The notes: generated by a model from the sequence alone, not told the origin. DNA of 64,000 nucleotides from Eonycteris spelaea (GCA_003508835.1 PUFA01000021.1:9464501-9528500), one strand, 5' to 3'; positions 1-12,514 are shown, counted from the first letter of the stretch. Numbers and translations are program-made.

Positions 1-1009
1 AGGACTGGGGACCCTTAGAAGACACGTCCGGACCCGCCCCTCACCCCTCCCACCCCCGCAGCACGAAACCTTGTGTCAGAGATAACGGGGAAAATGATCC
101 TTTGGAGCAGGCTCTGCAAACTTCTTCCGCGAAGGGCCAGGTGGCAAACACCTCGGGCTTTTCAGCTCCCCGACGCCGCGGCTGTGGCCGGAACACAGTC
201 TCAGACGCCAAGCCGTGAACGGCCATGGCTGTGTTCCGACACGACTTCCTGCGATCTGAATTTCGTTATCATCTTCATGTGTCGCGACATAATCTTTCGA
301 TGTTTCCCACAATTTAAAACTGTGAAAACCGTTCTTAGCTCACACACGGGACACACACAGGCAGGCGGGCGGGAGCCGTGGGGTCTGCCACCGCTGTTTC
401 AAATGCAGAATAATTACACACACTTTATTGAGGTCAGTGCTGCTATGTTCCTGACGTACGTAACTTCAACACACGGTGGCTGCCTCCAAAAAACCCTGTT
501 ACGTTGTTTCAAAGAACTGAGCTTCAATTTGCGTACAGCGACACATACACCTTCTTTGACCTCAGAAAGTTCGTTGGCGCACCCATCCCAGTCGACCTTC
601 CTCAGAAGCAACCGTTTAGTTTGATTCCGAAGATGTTTTTCACCTTTAAAATGGCAGTGCAATCAGGTGTTTGAAATAAGAGCCAGAAGTTCACACTTTC
701 CCTGCAGTTCTACGGGACATATACACTCGAGTGGAAGTTACCAGTAGGCACACTGGGCATAAGCCCCCTGGCCTCTCCAATGAGGGCCAGCCCCTTGGGA
801 TTTACTTGACAATCCTTTACCCCACAGCTCATCCAGCCCAGGTGGGGTCTCTCAAGCCAGAGAGGGCAGGTGCATCATGGGAGGAATGGCGGAGATGCCC
901 CCGGGAGGGCCTATCCTTACAGGGAGGGGAACAGCCCAGTTTGAACAGCAAATGAGACGGGGTGAGATTTACCTCAGATCAAAATACCCACCGAGGCCGT
1001 GATCTTCTA

Positions 1010-1165
1010 ATTTCAGTGTGAACAGAGTCACCTAGGAACCTTGTTCAACTACAGAGTCCAGGACCATATTCACAGTGAAGTGGACTCAGCACACACCTGC
1101 AGTGGGGCCAAGGGGCCCACATTTCCCACAAGGGTCCCAGTGACTGTCACATGCGGAGAAACACT
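1010..1165 (+). mobile_element. MER5A-like hAT-Charlie fragment
   Basis: The text AGAGTCACCTAGGAACCTTGTTCAA followed by GGGGCCCACATTTC parallels the middle of the MER5A consensus. It is degraded and the ends are not clear. Confidence 0.45.
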
Positions 1166-2087
1166 GCACTAGCGTTTGAGACATTTAAACCCAAATGCCC
1201 CACTCTAACGGAGAATCCGCCGTGAGAGGGTGGAGGTCCGGGGGTGGAGATGGGAAGATCAGGAGCAGGAATGATTTCCTGAAAGAAAGACAGACGGGCA
1301 GAGGGAGCTGCAGTCACGGAAGCTGCGGTCACAAAGACAACGTAGGCACGGGAGACAGTTCGCAGAACCATTTAAGATGTCCAGAAAAGGAGGTGAATGG
1401 GAAAAACCAATGCCTAGAAATCACGGGAAACTTTAGGGCCTTCTCAGTCCAGCATGCAAAAGTTGTGCTTTCTCGGCAACTTCCAAGCTCATATTTTGAT
1501 ATGAGGCTCATTCTGTCTATGAAATAGTTCTGAACTTGGCTGCTCACTAAAGGGCACCTATAAAGCTTTTTAAAAACATACATACCCTGGCCTGAGTCTC
1601 AAGTGAGATTTCATTGTTGGGGGGCGGAGCCATGGCTCTTGGTAAACGCAGGCCAGTGAGTTGTGACCTGTGGTCAGGCTGAGGAACAACTCCATCAGAA
1701 GCAGCAGCAGGAAGCAAGATAGTGAACACAAGAGGATGAAACAGTTCTTAAGAATGTGATTTTTGCTGACTCTGCTGTTTCCCCAGAGCAATAAAAGGAA
1801 AAACAAAACAAAACAAACAAACACACACCATAAAGGAGGAGGCTGGGAAGGTGGCATGAGAACCCACCAATCTTGAAAAGTGACTTCAGGAGAAAGCACA
1901 AATGTCATGACAAGAAAGACGAGGACACTAAATCCCCGTGGCCTACAGAGAGATGAGAAATAAACACAGCAAAACAGCCAGGACGGGGAGTGACGGCCTG
2001 AGAAGTGAAAGGTCAACGGCCCCCATCATCGGTCTCACCCCGTCCTACTTCACAGCCTCCGTAAGAGGCGAGGTGACACAGTGGACA

Positions 2088-2300
2088 CACGATCAGGTCT
2101 GGGTGCCAGCTCCCGCTCCATCTCTGCCCCGACGAAGCGTGGACTCTCGGACACGGCAGTTCGGGGAAGCTCCGTCTCCATATCATTAAAACACGGCTAA
2201 CCCCGCCTTCCGCTTCGGGTTGTGAGGCTTAAACAGGGCCAACAGGTGGAACGCACCAGCAGGTGCCTGGCAGGGGGACGTCACCCAGCAAACGCCATCC
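2088..2300 (+). mobile_element. MIR SINE, diverged
   Basis: GGTTGTGAGGCTTAAA and GGTGCCTGGCA match the 3' half of MIR, and TCTGGGTGCCAGCTCC the tRNA-proximal part. The copy has many GC substitutions. Confidence 0.55.
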
Positions 2301-4159
2301 CCTTCCTTGGACCCATCCCGAAGGCCAACCCTGATGAGGAAGACATGGCTCAGAAGTGGGGCGCCCCCTTTCCCCCACTGCCCACCTCTCAAGGAGGCGA
2401 TCACGGGAAGCATGCCGTTTCCTCATCCCACCATGGTAACGTCCTAGGTTGGAACTCCGAACACGTTTAAAGGTGGAACTGGGCAGGGAGCCTCCGCCAC
2501 ACCCTCAGTCTCGCATCGTGGGTACCTGCTCAGGCTTCCCAGATGGACTGGACAACCAACCATACACATCACCGAGTCTTCGGGAAAACTGGTTCCAAGT
2601 AACAGGCCTGCCTATAAATGAATTTTGGAAATGGAATGCAACTCAGGCACGAACCGACAACAACCGCCTGAATCTGTCTTAACAAACTGCCTCTGTTGTT
2701 TCTACTGAAATTACACCCAGCGTTCAATGGTGCCATGCCTGATTCCTGTAGATAATTTCGGGGCTTCTTTTTCTTTCCAAACAAGATCTTCACATACATT
2801 TTTCACAAAATGATAATTATAATAAACAGTATCGAAGCCTCCGAAAAAAAATGAAATTGCAAGATAGTATCTTGCTTATCTTCAAGTATGAGCAATTTGA
2901 TTTGCTAAACTAACCACAAAACTGAAAGGAACAATGGGGTCCGAGGACATAAATCGTCAAGCCTTCTCTAACTCTCTAATGCTAGCACTGCAAACCAGGA
3001 TTCCTGCTGGTTGCAGGGAGGATCTGGATATACACAGGCCAAGTCAGCTGCGATACCCAGATGTGGAGCCTGGAACTGAGAAGTCAACCAGAGACAGGCG
3101 ACTCCGGCAGATCAGAGGCAGGCTTGAATCCAAATAAACAGACCAAACCTAAGGGCTGGGAAGAGGCTCGTTCAATGGACCAGGAAGAAAGAAGAGGCCA
3201 AGACTGACAGGTATACACAAAGGGGAAAGTCAACAAGTTGGCCCAAAGGAGGACAGGAAGCCAAAGAAGAGTGTGACCCCACGAGGAGGCCATTTGTTCT
3301 CACTTGCAAAAGCATTTAGTGTGCATTTATGTTCAGCCAGAGCCTCACTGGGGCCAGTAAATACAGCTAATAGTGATCCAAACCCCTCCCCACCCAACGC
3401 CCACCCAGTGCAGAGGCCTAGCAGGGAGGGGCCAGGCAGGGAGGGGCCTGGCTGTTCACTTCAAAGGGGCTGGAAGGCAAAGCTGTGTTTTGAAAGGTTC
3501 AGAAATGAGAGGGATTCCTAATCCACGCAAGCAGGATCACTTCAAGAAACAGGTGACAGAGCCCAGAAACAGGGCTCTCTCCAGATCCTGCCAGCGGATC
3601 TTTCAGAAGAGCTGGGAATACAGCAGGTGACAGACGGGGTGCGCCCTCGCAAGCTAAGATCCACAATGCGTGACACAGCCCACCTGCCTTGGGACGCCAA
3701 TGTATCTTACACTGTTCGTCACTGTAAAATGCTTCCAGTGTCGATGTTGAGGCATGCGGAGCAAAACCTCAGGTTTCAAAATGCCAAACTTTGGGAAAAT
3801 ATTCTGACCCAAACTCAATTTCCACCCACTGCCACTCAAAAAATGAAAATGCAATTCATATGTTTTCAGAGTTTATCGAGCAAAACAATCCCTTTGAAGA
3901 AGCCTCTCTGTTACCTTCTGTGCCCTTTACTTCACTCTGGTCCTGTGGTCCACGGGTGGTTTATACAGAGCCTGGATAAGACTAACATAGTGAAACTGCC
4001 ACCATGACCCTTGCGACATGTGGCTTTTTCGTCTGTCATCTGTGGTCCTGTAAGATTTGCCTTTTTTTCTTCTTCTTCTTTTTTAATGTTCTGTAACAGT
4101 GTCAACAGAGCACACAGCATTCTAACAACTAACCTGGCTCCGTGCTGATTAGAAGGGTG

Positions 4160-4228
4160 CTTCATTCAGTATTTATGGAGTGTGCCCCCACCAGCCAGGC
4201 TCTGCTCCTGGGCGCGAATGACAAGCCC
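4160..4228 (-). mobile_element. L2 3'-end fragment
   Basis: TTCATTCAGTATTTATGGAG and the following CAGGCTCTGCTCCTGGGCG correspond to the reverse of the L2 3' end. It is short. Confidence 0.4.
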
Positions 4229-5364
4229 TCATCCTCAGAGCGCGTGGGGACGACCAAAAGGAAATCAAACCAACGCGAGTGACATGGCAAGGTGGTGGTC
4301 TCATCCGAGCGTTGACCCGAGGGAAGGCGGAGAGAGCCAGGCACATCTCGGCAGGAACCAGGTTCCCGGGGCGGGGATGATGAGAGCCCAGGCTGCGTAA
4401 GCACCAGCCCCTTTCGGCGAGAGTTCCTCATGGAGCTACGATCTGCACATACGCACACGATTCTTTTTCTGGCACTAGGTACGCTCATAAACAATCAGAC
4501 ATTTTTCTTTTCTATCATCCCAGAGTTAATGGAAACACTTGACATTCCATCTCTGAGCCGTAAGATGCCAAGCCAAATTCTTGGAAGAGGGCGAGAGAAT
4601 CAACCACGTGACTTTCGGCGCAGAAAAACTTTTTTTTTTTTTTTTCATTCGAAACCAAGTAAGTTGGACAAACTGCACTGTACTTGGTCTTCAAATCAAG
4701 ACTGAAGGCCCCAGCGGTGCTGGGTCTCTGGAGAACAGACGTGTGATTCTAAGAACTCCATGGGCTGAGGCTTCATCTCCATCTCAGAGACGGGTATTTC
4801 CAGGATGAAATATCAAAATGTGGGAAAAGGGCAGAAAATTTAAAAGTTTCCCAGCTCAACGCTGTCCCTTTAATACAGCTGCACTGTTTGGATTGAAGTG
4901 AATTCCAAGGGTAACAGATGGACCCATACTGAAGTTTCAACAACAAAAGCCTAATGCATCTGATTTTTAAAAACTGCCATTTGCTACCAGTGTGCTCCTT
5001 TCCCCTTAATTTCTGAATGGCCATACAGCCACCTTCCTCTTGGAACGGGCCCTTCACTCATCCACCCACGGGGGCAGCACCCTCCAGCCCTGTGCGCACA
5101 CCTCCAGGCCAGTGGCAAATGCTCAGCGCTGGTCAGCAGGCCTAAGTCACCATCCGATTCTCCCTGCTAGGAAGAATCTGGAGCTGGTTATTCTATTCCT
5201 TAAGAAAGGGTACGAACCAGAATTTCTAATATGCTTTTAAGGTATAAAAGCAGCGCAAGGCATCCATCCGAGAGGAAAATAGCTTAAAAATAAATTGTGT
5301 AGGGAGGTATTAGTACTTCATGGTTACAGAGCTTCTGTTTGGGGCCAGGAAAAAGTTTCGAATA

Positions 5365-5470
5365 TAAAGAATGGTGATGGTGGCACACAGTGCGCACGTA
5401 ATTAACATCACTGAATTCTATGCTTAAAAATGATTCAGATGGTCAAGTTTTATGAAATTTACATTTATAA
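5365..5470 (+). mobile_element. L1 3'-end fragment
   Basis: GGTGATGGTGGCACACAG, CACTGAATTCTATGCTTAA and TTTTATGAAATTT follow the usual 3' end of old L1M elements. Confidence 0.5.
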
Positions 5471-6112
5471 TAATAAGCACACACAAGGGCACATGACAGA
5501 GGAAAACCAAAACTCCAATTCATACAAATAAACTGTGTTCATTCTTTTTTCTTTCAGCTCACAATTTGGACCGTTGCGGCAGAGCCCAGTCACAGCGCAT
5601 CTTTTAGACAACCAGCAGAAAAAACCTGAAAAGAAACGAACATCACAGCTGTTCACAAACAGGCCGCACAGCGCCAGAACCAAAGGGGGCAGCGGCACTT
5701 CAAAAGGCAGGGCGGCGTGCCGTCCGGGCTATGCTTCGCCTCTCGGCTCGCTTGCAAGAACGTCATTTTGGTCAACTCGGCACCATCGGAAAAATTCAAT
5801 CTTTAAAACGTAAACATGTGGACAAGCTACAACACAGAGTCAAAACAGAGGGCCATTAACGAGCTCTTCGGCGAAACCGCGCCAAACTGCCCACGTTCAT
5901 TCAGCTCTTGGCGAGTCCACACGGTTCAACCAGACGCCGCCACACGTCCAGCTGGTCAGAAGCAGCACCTGCAGCACGTGGGATGTCTGAGACTTGAGAG
6001 GCCACAGGAGGCCGAAATACAAATACTCTGTTTCTTTTTCAGAAAAAAGTGGGTAAGATTTCCCAGGACTTGCATTAACATGAAAACATTTTCCTTCACA
6101 CACACAGGAGAT

Positions 6113-6140
6113 AAAAAACAAACAAACAAACAAACAAAAA
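6113..6140 (+). repeat. (AAAC)n tract
   Basis: Seven AAAC-type units are present. Similar tracts occur at 8297-8343, 17689-17725, 33538-33560 and 55752-55782. Confidence 0.9.
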
Positions 6141-7159
6141 CACCGGTCCTCTGAACCATTTAAAAATGCTTCATAACCATTTAAATATGCTTTAAAAAAA
6201 AATGCCAGCAAGGGAATCATGTCCAGGACAGCTGGCTCGAAAGAATCTGGCCCGTTGTCCCTGCGTCTGGCGCTGAGAGTCAGAGTCCCCCAATGACGCT
6301 ACCTTTGCATCATCAATAGTGTCCTCTGAACTCCTTTTCCTCCATCCTCATAAGTTTAGGCGTCTTCCCCTTCCCCCACCATTCAGAGCCTGGAGACTCT
6401 TTCCTGGGCTGTGAGCTGCTCTACAGACCCCAGGTGGCCCCCTGCTGGCCACCCCACTTGGGAGCAGGGCCAGCTGCCGCTCACTCAGGTCCCATCGGCT
6501 CCTGGAGAAGGCGGTGGCATGCAGCCTCCTCCCCCCCGCAGCTGCCTCAGCCAACAGCTGGCAGCTGGCTTTGCGTGTGAGCCTGGAATGCGGCTCCCGC
6601 GGGCGTCCTGGGCTCCGGGCCGGCGTGTGCAGTCAGCTTCCTTTCAGATAAAAGTTTCACTCGGCTAAAATACTGAGGCACCACCGCTTCTCTTCAGCAG
6701 TCAGATCCGACCTGTTCCCCTCGAGCTGAAATCACTGAGTCCCAGGTGTCCAATTCCCGACAATTGGTGGGTCAGTATTACTTGGAAAAGGGACAGAGAC
6801 GTGCCGGGCTGTCCCACCATTGATTTCCCAACACCTGACAGTGTAGGGTCGGGAGGAACAGCTCCAAGACAGAGCAGTACACACACACGTGATGTCCGGA
6901 GCGGGGAAGGCGTGGGACAGTGAAAAGGCTACTCACGTCTATGTGACATTTAAGGGACCAAAAAGGAACTGACGGCGGCAAAGAGGAGGGGGAAAAACAG
7001 AAGAAAAGCAGCTGGCTAGGGCAGAAAGTGTGTGAAAGTGACCAAAAAATGCATTGAAAAATCACCATCGTAACCCATTATCACGTTTCCCAAAATTGGG
7101 CCCATCTTAATTCCAATGAGTCAAAATCAGAAAGTCCCACTGCAAAAGGTTAGAAACAG

Positions 7160-7355
7160 CTGTATTTATTTTATTCATTTATTTATTTTTTAGGACCTTG
7201 TTTGTCATCTTACAATCCCTTATTTTTTATTTTTTATGTCTACAGCACCTGGTCTTTCTAGGTGGTCTCCCATCCAAGTACTAACCAGGCCCAACCCTGC
7301 TTAGCTTCTGAGATTAGACAGGATCAGGCTTGTTCAGGGTGGCATGGCCATTGAC
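7160..7355 (-). mobile_element. 5S rRNA-derived SINE, copy 1 (MEG-R type)
   Basis: Read on the minus strand from 7355 the element starts GTCAATGGCCATGCCACCCTG and follows 5S rRNA almost base for base through AGAAGCTAAGCAGGG and TGGATGGGAGACCACCT to GGTGCTGTAG. An A-rich tail with ATAAAAAATAAAA units follows. The tail is longer than in copy 2 and holds about 60 extra bases, which may mark a long subfamily. Flanking TAGAAACAG (7151-7159 and 7356-7364) is a 9-bp target-site duplication. The tail and duplications show retroposition, so this is not a 5S gene. SINEs of this build are described from fruit bats and from the springhare. Confidence 0.9.
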
Positions 7356-7460
7356 TAGAAACAGTTTTAAATGGGAGGTGTGATTCTAAATAATTAGAAA
7401 TGTGCTTCCTGTGTGGCCCTAGGAAGCCTTTCTGGGGGGATGACTTTAATGTACCAGGTG

Positions 7461-7485
7461 ATTAATCCACATCTTGTGGATTAAT
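7461..7485. other. Perfect 11-bp palindrome with 3-nt loop
   Basis: ATTAATCCACA and TGTGGATTAAT face each other around TCT. The arms are AT-rich with a homeodomain-like TAAT core and ATCCACA. It may be a hairpin or a paired binding site. No repeat family is recognised around it. Confidence 0.9.
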
Positions 7486-8280
7486 AAAATAAGAAGAAAA
7501 CTCTTAAAGTTTAATTATAGTTGTTGCAAATAAAAAGAGAAGGGCATGGAGGAGGGTATCTATTTGTAGACAATTCAATCCCCCGCCAGTAGAATATTTC
7601 AGAAGATTCCATATAGAGACAGTGCACACAGCAGACCCAACAAAATCATTGCACACAGTAACTGCCTTGATTAAGTTTACTGGGCTAAGTTAAATAACTA
7701 CCCTTTAAAATACAATTAGGTAAATTGATCTCTCTCTAAGCTATTTCAGAGCAATCAAATTAGGCTCTTTCAGAAAAGATACCAGTTCACTCTCAACGTG
7801 AAAAATCTAATTTAGAACTTATGACTCAATTCTACAACATGCCTAAAGGGTGCTATAGCAATCACCCGTGAGCCTCGTGAATGTTCCAGAAGACAGACAG
7901 TGGAAGATGGGGGACAGCATGCAGAAGAGTTGACCTTTCGGCCATGTCTGCTCTCTGCAGAACCGTGGTGCCTTTTAAATCGCTGTCCAGAGTTTGTTAT
8001 CTAAGACGATAAGTAATTTCAAAACTTCAGAACATGTGCTGACTTGCCCAATGTGCTGGGTTCTCCAGAGGCCACAACTATGCATATTTTTCAACAAAGT
8101 GTGTCAGCCTGTCACTTACACATGTCTTTTTCCATCTGCAAATACTTCCCGGTGAGTGTAACATAAGTTATGAGTCAAAGGGGAATATTTTGGTCCACCG
8201 TATTCCTAGAACAAACATACGGTAATTTAAACTTTCACATGGAATGGAATTTTAAATGAACTTTAGAACTATCTCCCCGG

Positions 8281-8343
8281 CAAAAAAAAAAAAAACCCGA
8301 AAACAAAACAAAACAAAACAAAAACAAACAACAACAAAAAAAA
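8281..8343 (+). repeat. A-rich tract, poly(A) then (AAAAC)n
   Basis: A poly(A) run is followed by AAAAC units. It could be the tail of an unrecognised retroposon. Confidence 0.85.
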
Positions 8344-8408
8344 CCCAGCTGAGTGAATGTGCAAAATTCTGAGACTGAATGAAATAAGAAAACATGCCTG
8401 TAGTGCTG

Positions 8409-8409
<1 letters not shown>

Positions 8410-8455
<46 letters not shown>
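8410..8455. repeat. (CA)23 microsatellite
   Basis: Pure CA dinucleotides, likely length-polymorphic. They create the spurious cysteine-valine frames on the minus strand. Confidence 0.98.
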
Positions 8456-8456
<1 letters not shown>

Positions 8457-8837
8457 CACTAGCATCTCCTACCTCACCTCCTAGGGTCCCTGAGGTTCCA
8501 TTTTAGGGTTTTAGTGAGACGGTTCTGCTTGGTCTCTAACTCGAAACAGGATTTTTAAAAGTGCTTTGTAATCCACCTGAGGATTATTCCACAGCAGTCA
8601 GCACCACTCCTGGCCATGCTCAAGGTGGAAATCTTGGCTGGAACTGGGGGCCCGATAAAGCAGAAGCGTCCAAAGGCCAAAGAAATATATTCCAGCTTTA
8701 CCTAAAGCTCTCCGCCTTATCTTTATCTTTGCTTCCTCCAAACTGGAGAGGTACGTAGGAGGTTGGAGATTACTTCTCTGACTTCACTGTAGGTAACCGT
8801 GACCCCGAAGGCAGCTTCTGGGAATACCTTCTAAATC

Positions 8838-8992
8838 CTCACTACTCAAATGGAGTTTAAGAATCAGCAGCACCAACATCACCAGAAAACTTGTGAGAAA
8901 TACAGACCCCCCAGACCCTACCCCAGACCTGCCAATCAGAATCAGCCACAGAGCAAGACCCCCGGTGGTGAAGTTTGAGACACACTGTCCGA
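8838..8992 (+). mobile_element. MER5A hAT-Charlie element, partial
   Basis: AGAATCAGCAGCACCAACATCACC, ACTTGTGAGAAATACAGA, CCCCAGACCTGCCAATCAGAATC and AAGTTTGAGACACACTG appear in the order expected for MER5A. The 3' end is near complete. Confidence 0.75.
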
Positions 8993-9124
8993 AACCAAAA
9001 AGGTAATTCATTTTTCAAGCTGTTTGTGTTTCTGATAAATCAAATTTTGGCAACATAAGTTGCACTGAAACTGTTTTTAAAGATACAGAAAAATACCTAT
9101 TTGACACGTTTTACCAGTGACCAT

Positions 9125-9345
9125 CTGACCTCAACTACATAGTTAAAATATACATACAATTTACCATTTTAACCATTTTTAAGCATACAGTTCCGTGGCA
9201 TTAAGGACATTCACATTGTGGTGCAACCAACACCACCCTCCATCCTCTGAACTTTTTCATCTTCCAAAACTGAAACTCCGTACCCTTTATACAATGACTC
9301 CTCACTGCCGCCCCCCAGAAACACCAATTTCTTAACACCCTTTAT
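9125..9345 (-). mobile_element. L1 3'-region fragment
   Basis: On the plus strand ATTTACCATTTTAACC, CAGTTCCGTGGCATTAAGGA and CACATTGTGGTGCAACCA are the reverse complement of a common old L1 3' untranslated region. Confidence 0.8.
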
Positions 9346-10049
9346 TAACACACAAAACTGGGTTGAAAAGAGCACAGATGGCCTTGACCAGGGCAAAGCG
9401 ATGACGCTCTCCATCTTTTTGACCTGATTCCCTGAAGCATCTATCCGGAACCAGTTAAAGAGTGGGCATTCTCAGCCCGGTGCCAGAACCCGTCATGAAC
9501 CCATCCTGACCCCTGGTGACTCTGTCCCTCTGTGCCACGATGAGCCTGGGAAGTGAGAAGAAAAAGAAGTACACTGGGAGAGAAGGAAACGAAAGTCTTT
9601 CGGCCACTGCCAGTTCTTGATCCTATTCTAAGCCCAGTTCTTTCCACCTTGCCTCCCTTTTCTCGTATGTGAAACCCTGCAATTCCAACACAAATCGCCA
9701 AGCTAATTATACTTGTTATACTCGGGAATGACAGAGCGGACAACATAAGAGCAAGCATTTGATGACCGACCGAAGATTAGAAGTCAAAGCTGAGCGCTGT
9801 TTTCACATTTAAGTACATGTTATACCGGTTTCGTTCTTTCTAAACCCACAATCCATAAATACCGTCAAGAGCGAACAGAACTACTGACCTATCATCGCAT
9901 TCCACTCCCCGCTGCCCATCGTCGGGGGCCAGCCGCGGCTTCACGTGACACGGCTGGCTGTCTTCGTGTCACAGGCCGTAGCCCTAAAAGGTTGCTGGAG
10001 CTGCCATGTTTAGAAGCCTCCATGTCAAGCAAAGTATATTTAGACAGCA

Positions 10050-10345
10050 GTAGCACCTCAGGGGCACTATGAAATAAGACAGTCACATAAAGAGGGCAAA
10101 TACTGTTATGATTCCACTCATACAAAGTATCTAAAATAGTCAAAATCATAGCGATGGAGGGCAGAAAGGGGGTGACCAGGGCTGGTGGGAGGAGAGATGA
10201 AGAATCAGTGTCTGCTGATTCAGTACCACAAGGTGAAAAAGTTCCAGAAGCCCGTTGCACAACGCTGTGAATGCACTTAACACTACTGAACGCCACACTT
10301 AACAATGGGTATGACGGTAAAGTTAATGTCATGTGTTTGCACTAC
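10050..10345 (+). mobile_element. L1 3'-end fragment
   Basis: ATGATTCCACTCATACAAAG, AGGGCAGAAAGGGGGTGACC and TTGCACAACGCTGTGAATGC are in L1 3' order. Confidence 0.7.
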
Positions 10346-12150
10346 TTTTTTTGTAAAAAGAGGAAAAGAGTTTTAAAATAAAGTGTCTTTCGGATTAAAA
10401 GATAAGTCAACGAAAAAAAAGAATTCCATTGCCCATCTATTTTACAATACTTTTAGGAACAGAGTTATGTCAGGTCAGGTACACTGATCAAGTACTGTCT
10501 TCCTTCTCTTATACCATCTGGAGAAGTACACACAGGGTCTGAAAGGGACTGAATTCATGGGGAAAGTGAGAAGGGAAGATGGGCAGAGACACGGCAAGAC
10601 AGGAGAAAAGGCAGACCAGCTCTACTCGGGAACAAACACTTCAGCAGCAGTGCCTGGCCCTACATTTCAGCAAAAGTCATTCAGGCAGTTTATAATCATT
10701 CAGCTCTACCGGAGAGCCTGACGGGTAAAGAAACCAGACTAAGCATCGATGTCGTGACCACACGGGCGATAGCTGCTACACATGTGATCTCTTTGCCGCC
10801 CCCCTCTCCTCCCCCGCCTCCAGATCTACACCCACAAAACACAGCTATAAGCTTCACCGCCAGAAAAATACTGACGAGCCCATTCAAGACACACATGAAG
10901 AAGAAGCAGAGGAGCTACAAAAATAGCCCAAATGGCATCACTGCTTATTAAGCCAAGAAATGAGACCGGTATGACACAGAGGGGACCCTCCTGGCTGAGT
11001 GCTTTTGATAACCAAGGAGCCTGTCTGCCTCAAACTACACGACAGCAACCTTTCAGCTTTTGTTCTCAACACAACTTGCAACTGAGATTCAGAAACGATG
11101 AGTTTTAAATACTGGTCTATGACGCCCTTTTATTTCTTTAAGTCTTAAATTCTGATATGTGACTCTGAGGGAGGAACCCATTTGTCACACTAAAACTGGT
11201 TTCCTTGATCAAATGGAGAAACTGGGCTCCTTTCACAATTGTCCGAATATAGCTGAGCCCTGAATGACCAACAACCTCCCCCTCCAGATGCCAAGTGCCT
11301 AGTCAAAAATCCGAGACAGCTTTTGACTCCCCCAAAACATAATTACAAATAGCCTACTTTGAGAAGCCTTACCGATAACAAAGAGTCGATTAACACGGTT
11401 TGTATGTTATATGCATTATAACTGTATGCTTACAATAAAGTGAGCTAGAGGGGGAAAAATGTATTAAGAAAGTTGTAAGGAAGAGAAAATACATTTATAG
11501 TCTATACTGAAAAACATCCACGTGTAAGTGGGCCCACGCAGTTCAAACCGTGTTGTTTGGCAGCTGACACTACAATCCACGAGCCCAAATCTGGATTCAC
11601 GTAGACGGCTTTTCGTTTGTTTTACTCTAAACAACGTCCCGCAAACAGAAGGAACTTCTTCAGTTGCTTAACAAGGTGGATAAGGAATCTCAAATTAAGG
11701 ATGTAGTCAGTCTCGTTCTTATGGGGATCAGGACCCCACCACACTACATCGTCACCGACAGGCCGGTCTTCCCAACACGCTGTTAAAGTCGAAGAATTTT
11801 AAGAGGAAGTGGTAATGAAACCAATTGGTAAATATCAACATATCTGAACTTTTTTCCTCAAATTGCTTGTGGCCTGCACTTCAGATTGTTGGGCAAGATC
11901 ACCAGGAAGGAAGCCAGCCAAGAGAAGTGCTCTTCTGTCACTTTTCTGGAACACCTTCTGTGCCCCATGTGGGAGATTTTATTGAATCTTTCTCACGCTC
12001 AAGGTGTGCACTATACATTCCTTTCGGGATTTTGTTTTACCACTCAGAAAATGTTTAAGGTTTGGGGGCAAGGGGAGGGAGCACACATGCCCTTGTGTAA
12101 GACTGCCTGAGGAAGTGGAACGTGGATGTCACGAAGCCAAAGGGACTTGT
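10346..12150. other. Intron 2 stretch without recognised elements
   Basis: Apparently single-copy, AT-leaning DNA. A pyrimidine stretch (CCCCTCTCCTCCCCC) lies near 10801. Nothing else is recognised before exon 2. Confidence 0.5.
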
Positions 12151-12156
12151 GCTCAC

Positions 12157-12255
12157 CTGACCATAGTCCGTCCGGAAGACGACAACGCCCTCTGCGCAGG
12201 AACTTACAGTACTCGGAAAATGCTGGCCATTTTCTCTCAGCCAGACTCGTGTTCC
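12157..12255 (-). CDS. MYO10: MYO10 exon 2 (start of the myosin X head)
   Basis: This 99-nt, phase-0 exon encodes 33 residues: GTRVWLRENGQHFP, then STVSSCAEGVVVFRTDYGQ. They are residues 8-40 of myosin X, the start of the head region ahead of the ATPase motor, whose P-loop is in later exons outside the window. On the minus strand it is preceded by a T-rich stretch and TTTACAG (acceptor, AG at 12256-12257) and followed by GTGAGC (donor, 12151-12156). Compared with the human protein from memory, the changes are N25S and I31V, both conservative. There is no stop or frameshift. The next expected exon (beginning VFTYKQS in human) was looked for on the minus strand between 1 and 12150 and not seen, so intron 2 runs off the window. 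A hairpin-forming sequence lies about 110 nt upstream in the intron. A retrocopy is excluded because intact splice sites flank the segment. Confidence 0.97.
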
Positions 12256-12362
12256 CTGTAAACAAAATAAACAGGACTTAATGATGAGGTTGGCTTGCAG
12301 GTGGGGGCAGAACGCCACCCTCAATCACTATGACTACTACCTTCCTTTAAAAAAATTTTTTT

Positions 12363-12386
12363 TTGAGAAGAAAATGTTCTTCTCAA
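12363..12386. other. Perfect 10-bp inverted repeat upstream of exon 2
   Basis: TTGAGAAGAA and TTCTTCTCAA are separated by four bases. In the MYO10 transcript this would fold into a hairpin ending about 108 nt before the exon 2 acceptor, next to a run of A/T. A role in splicing is only a possibility. Confidence 0.85.
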
Positions 12387-12514
12387 ACAGGCAAAGAATG
12401 ACTCTTCAAAAAGCATCATCTGTAACCTTTACTATATGAAAGTGTGACAGAGTGTCCCACTGGACAGAGAGAACAAAGAAAGGACTGAGGAAACAGCAGC
12501 CCGTGTGTTAACCA

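Larger units (their letters stand above)
1..12156 (-). other. MYO10 intron 2, 5' part (continues outside the window)
   Basis: The intron begins with the donor GTGAGC at 12156 and runs off the low-coordinate edge. It holds MER5, MIR, L1 and 5S-derived SINE copies. Positions 1-1000, 2301-4159 and 5480-7150 are moderately GC-rich, apparently single-copy DNA in which I recognise nothing. No MYO10 exon 3 was found. Confidence 0.85.

Noticed and set aside
8252..8454. Frames beginning with Cys-Val repeats
   Set aside because: They are translated (CA)n microsatellite.
8410..8455. CRISPR-like array
   Set aside because: This and the other tandem repeats have no spacer-repeat alternation, and the DNA is mammalian.
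1..12150. MYO10 exon 3
   Set aside because: A search for the expected VFTYKQS...HQKVTAMHP coding text on the minus strand found nothing, so it probably lies beyond the window.
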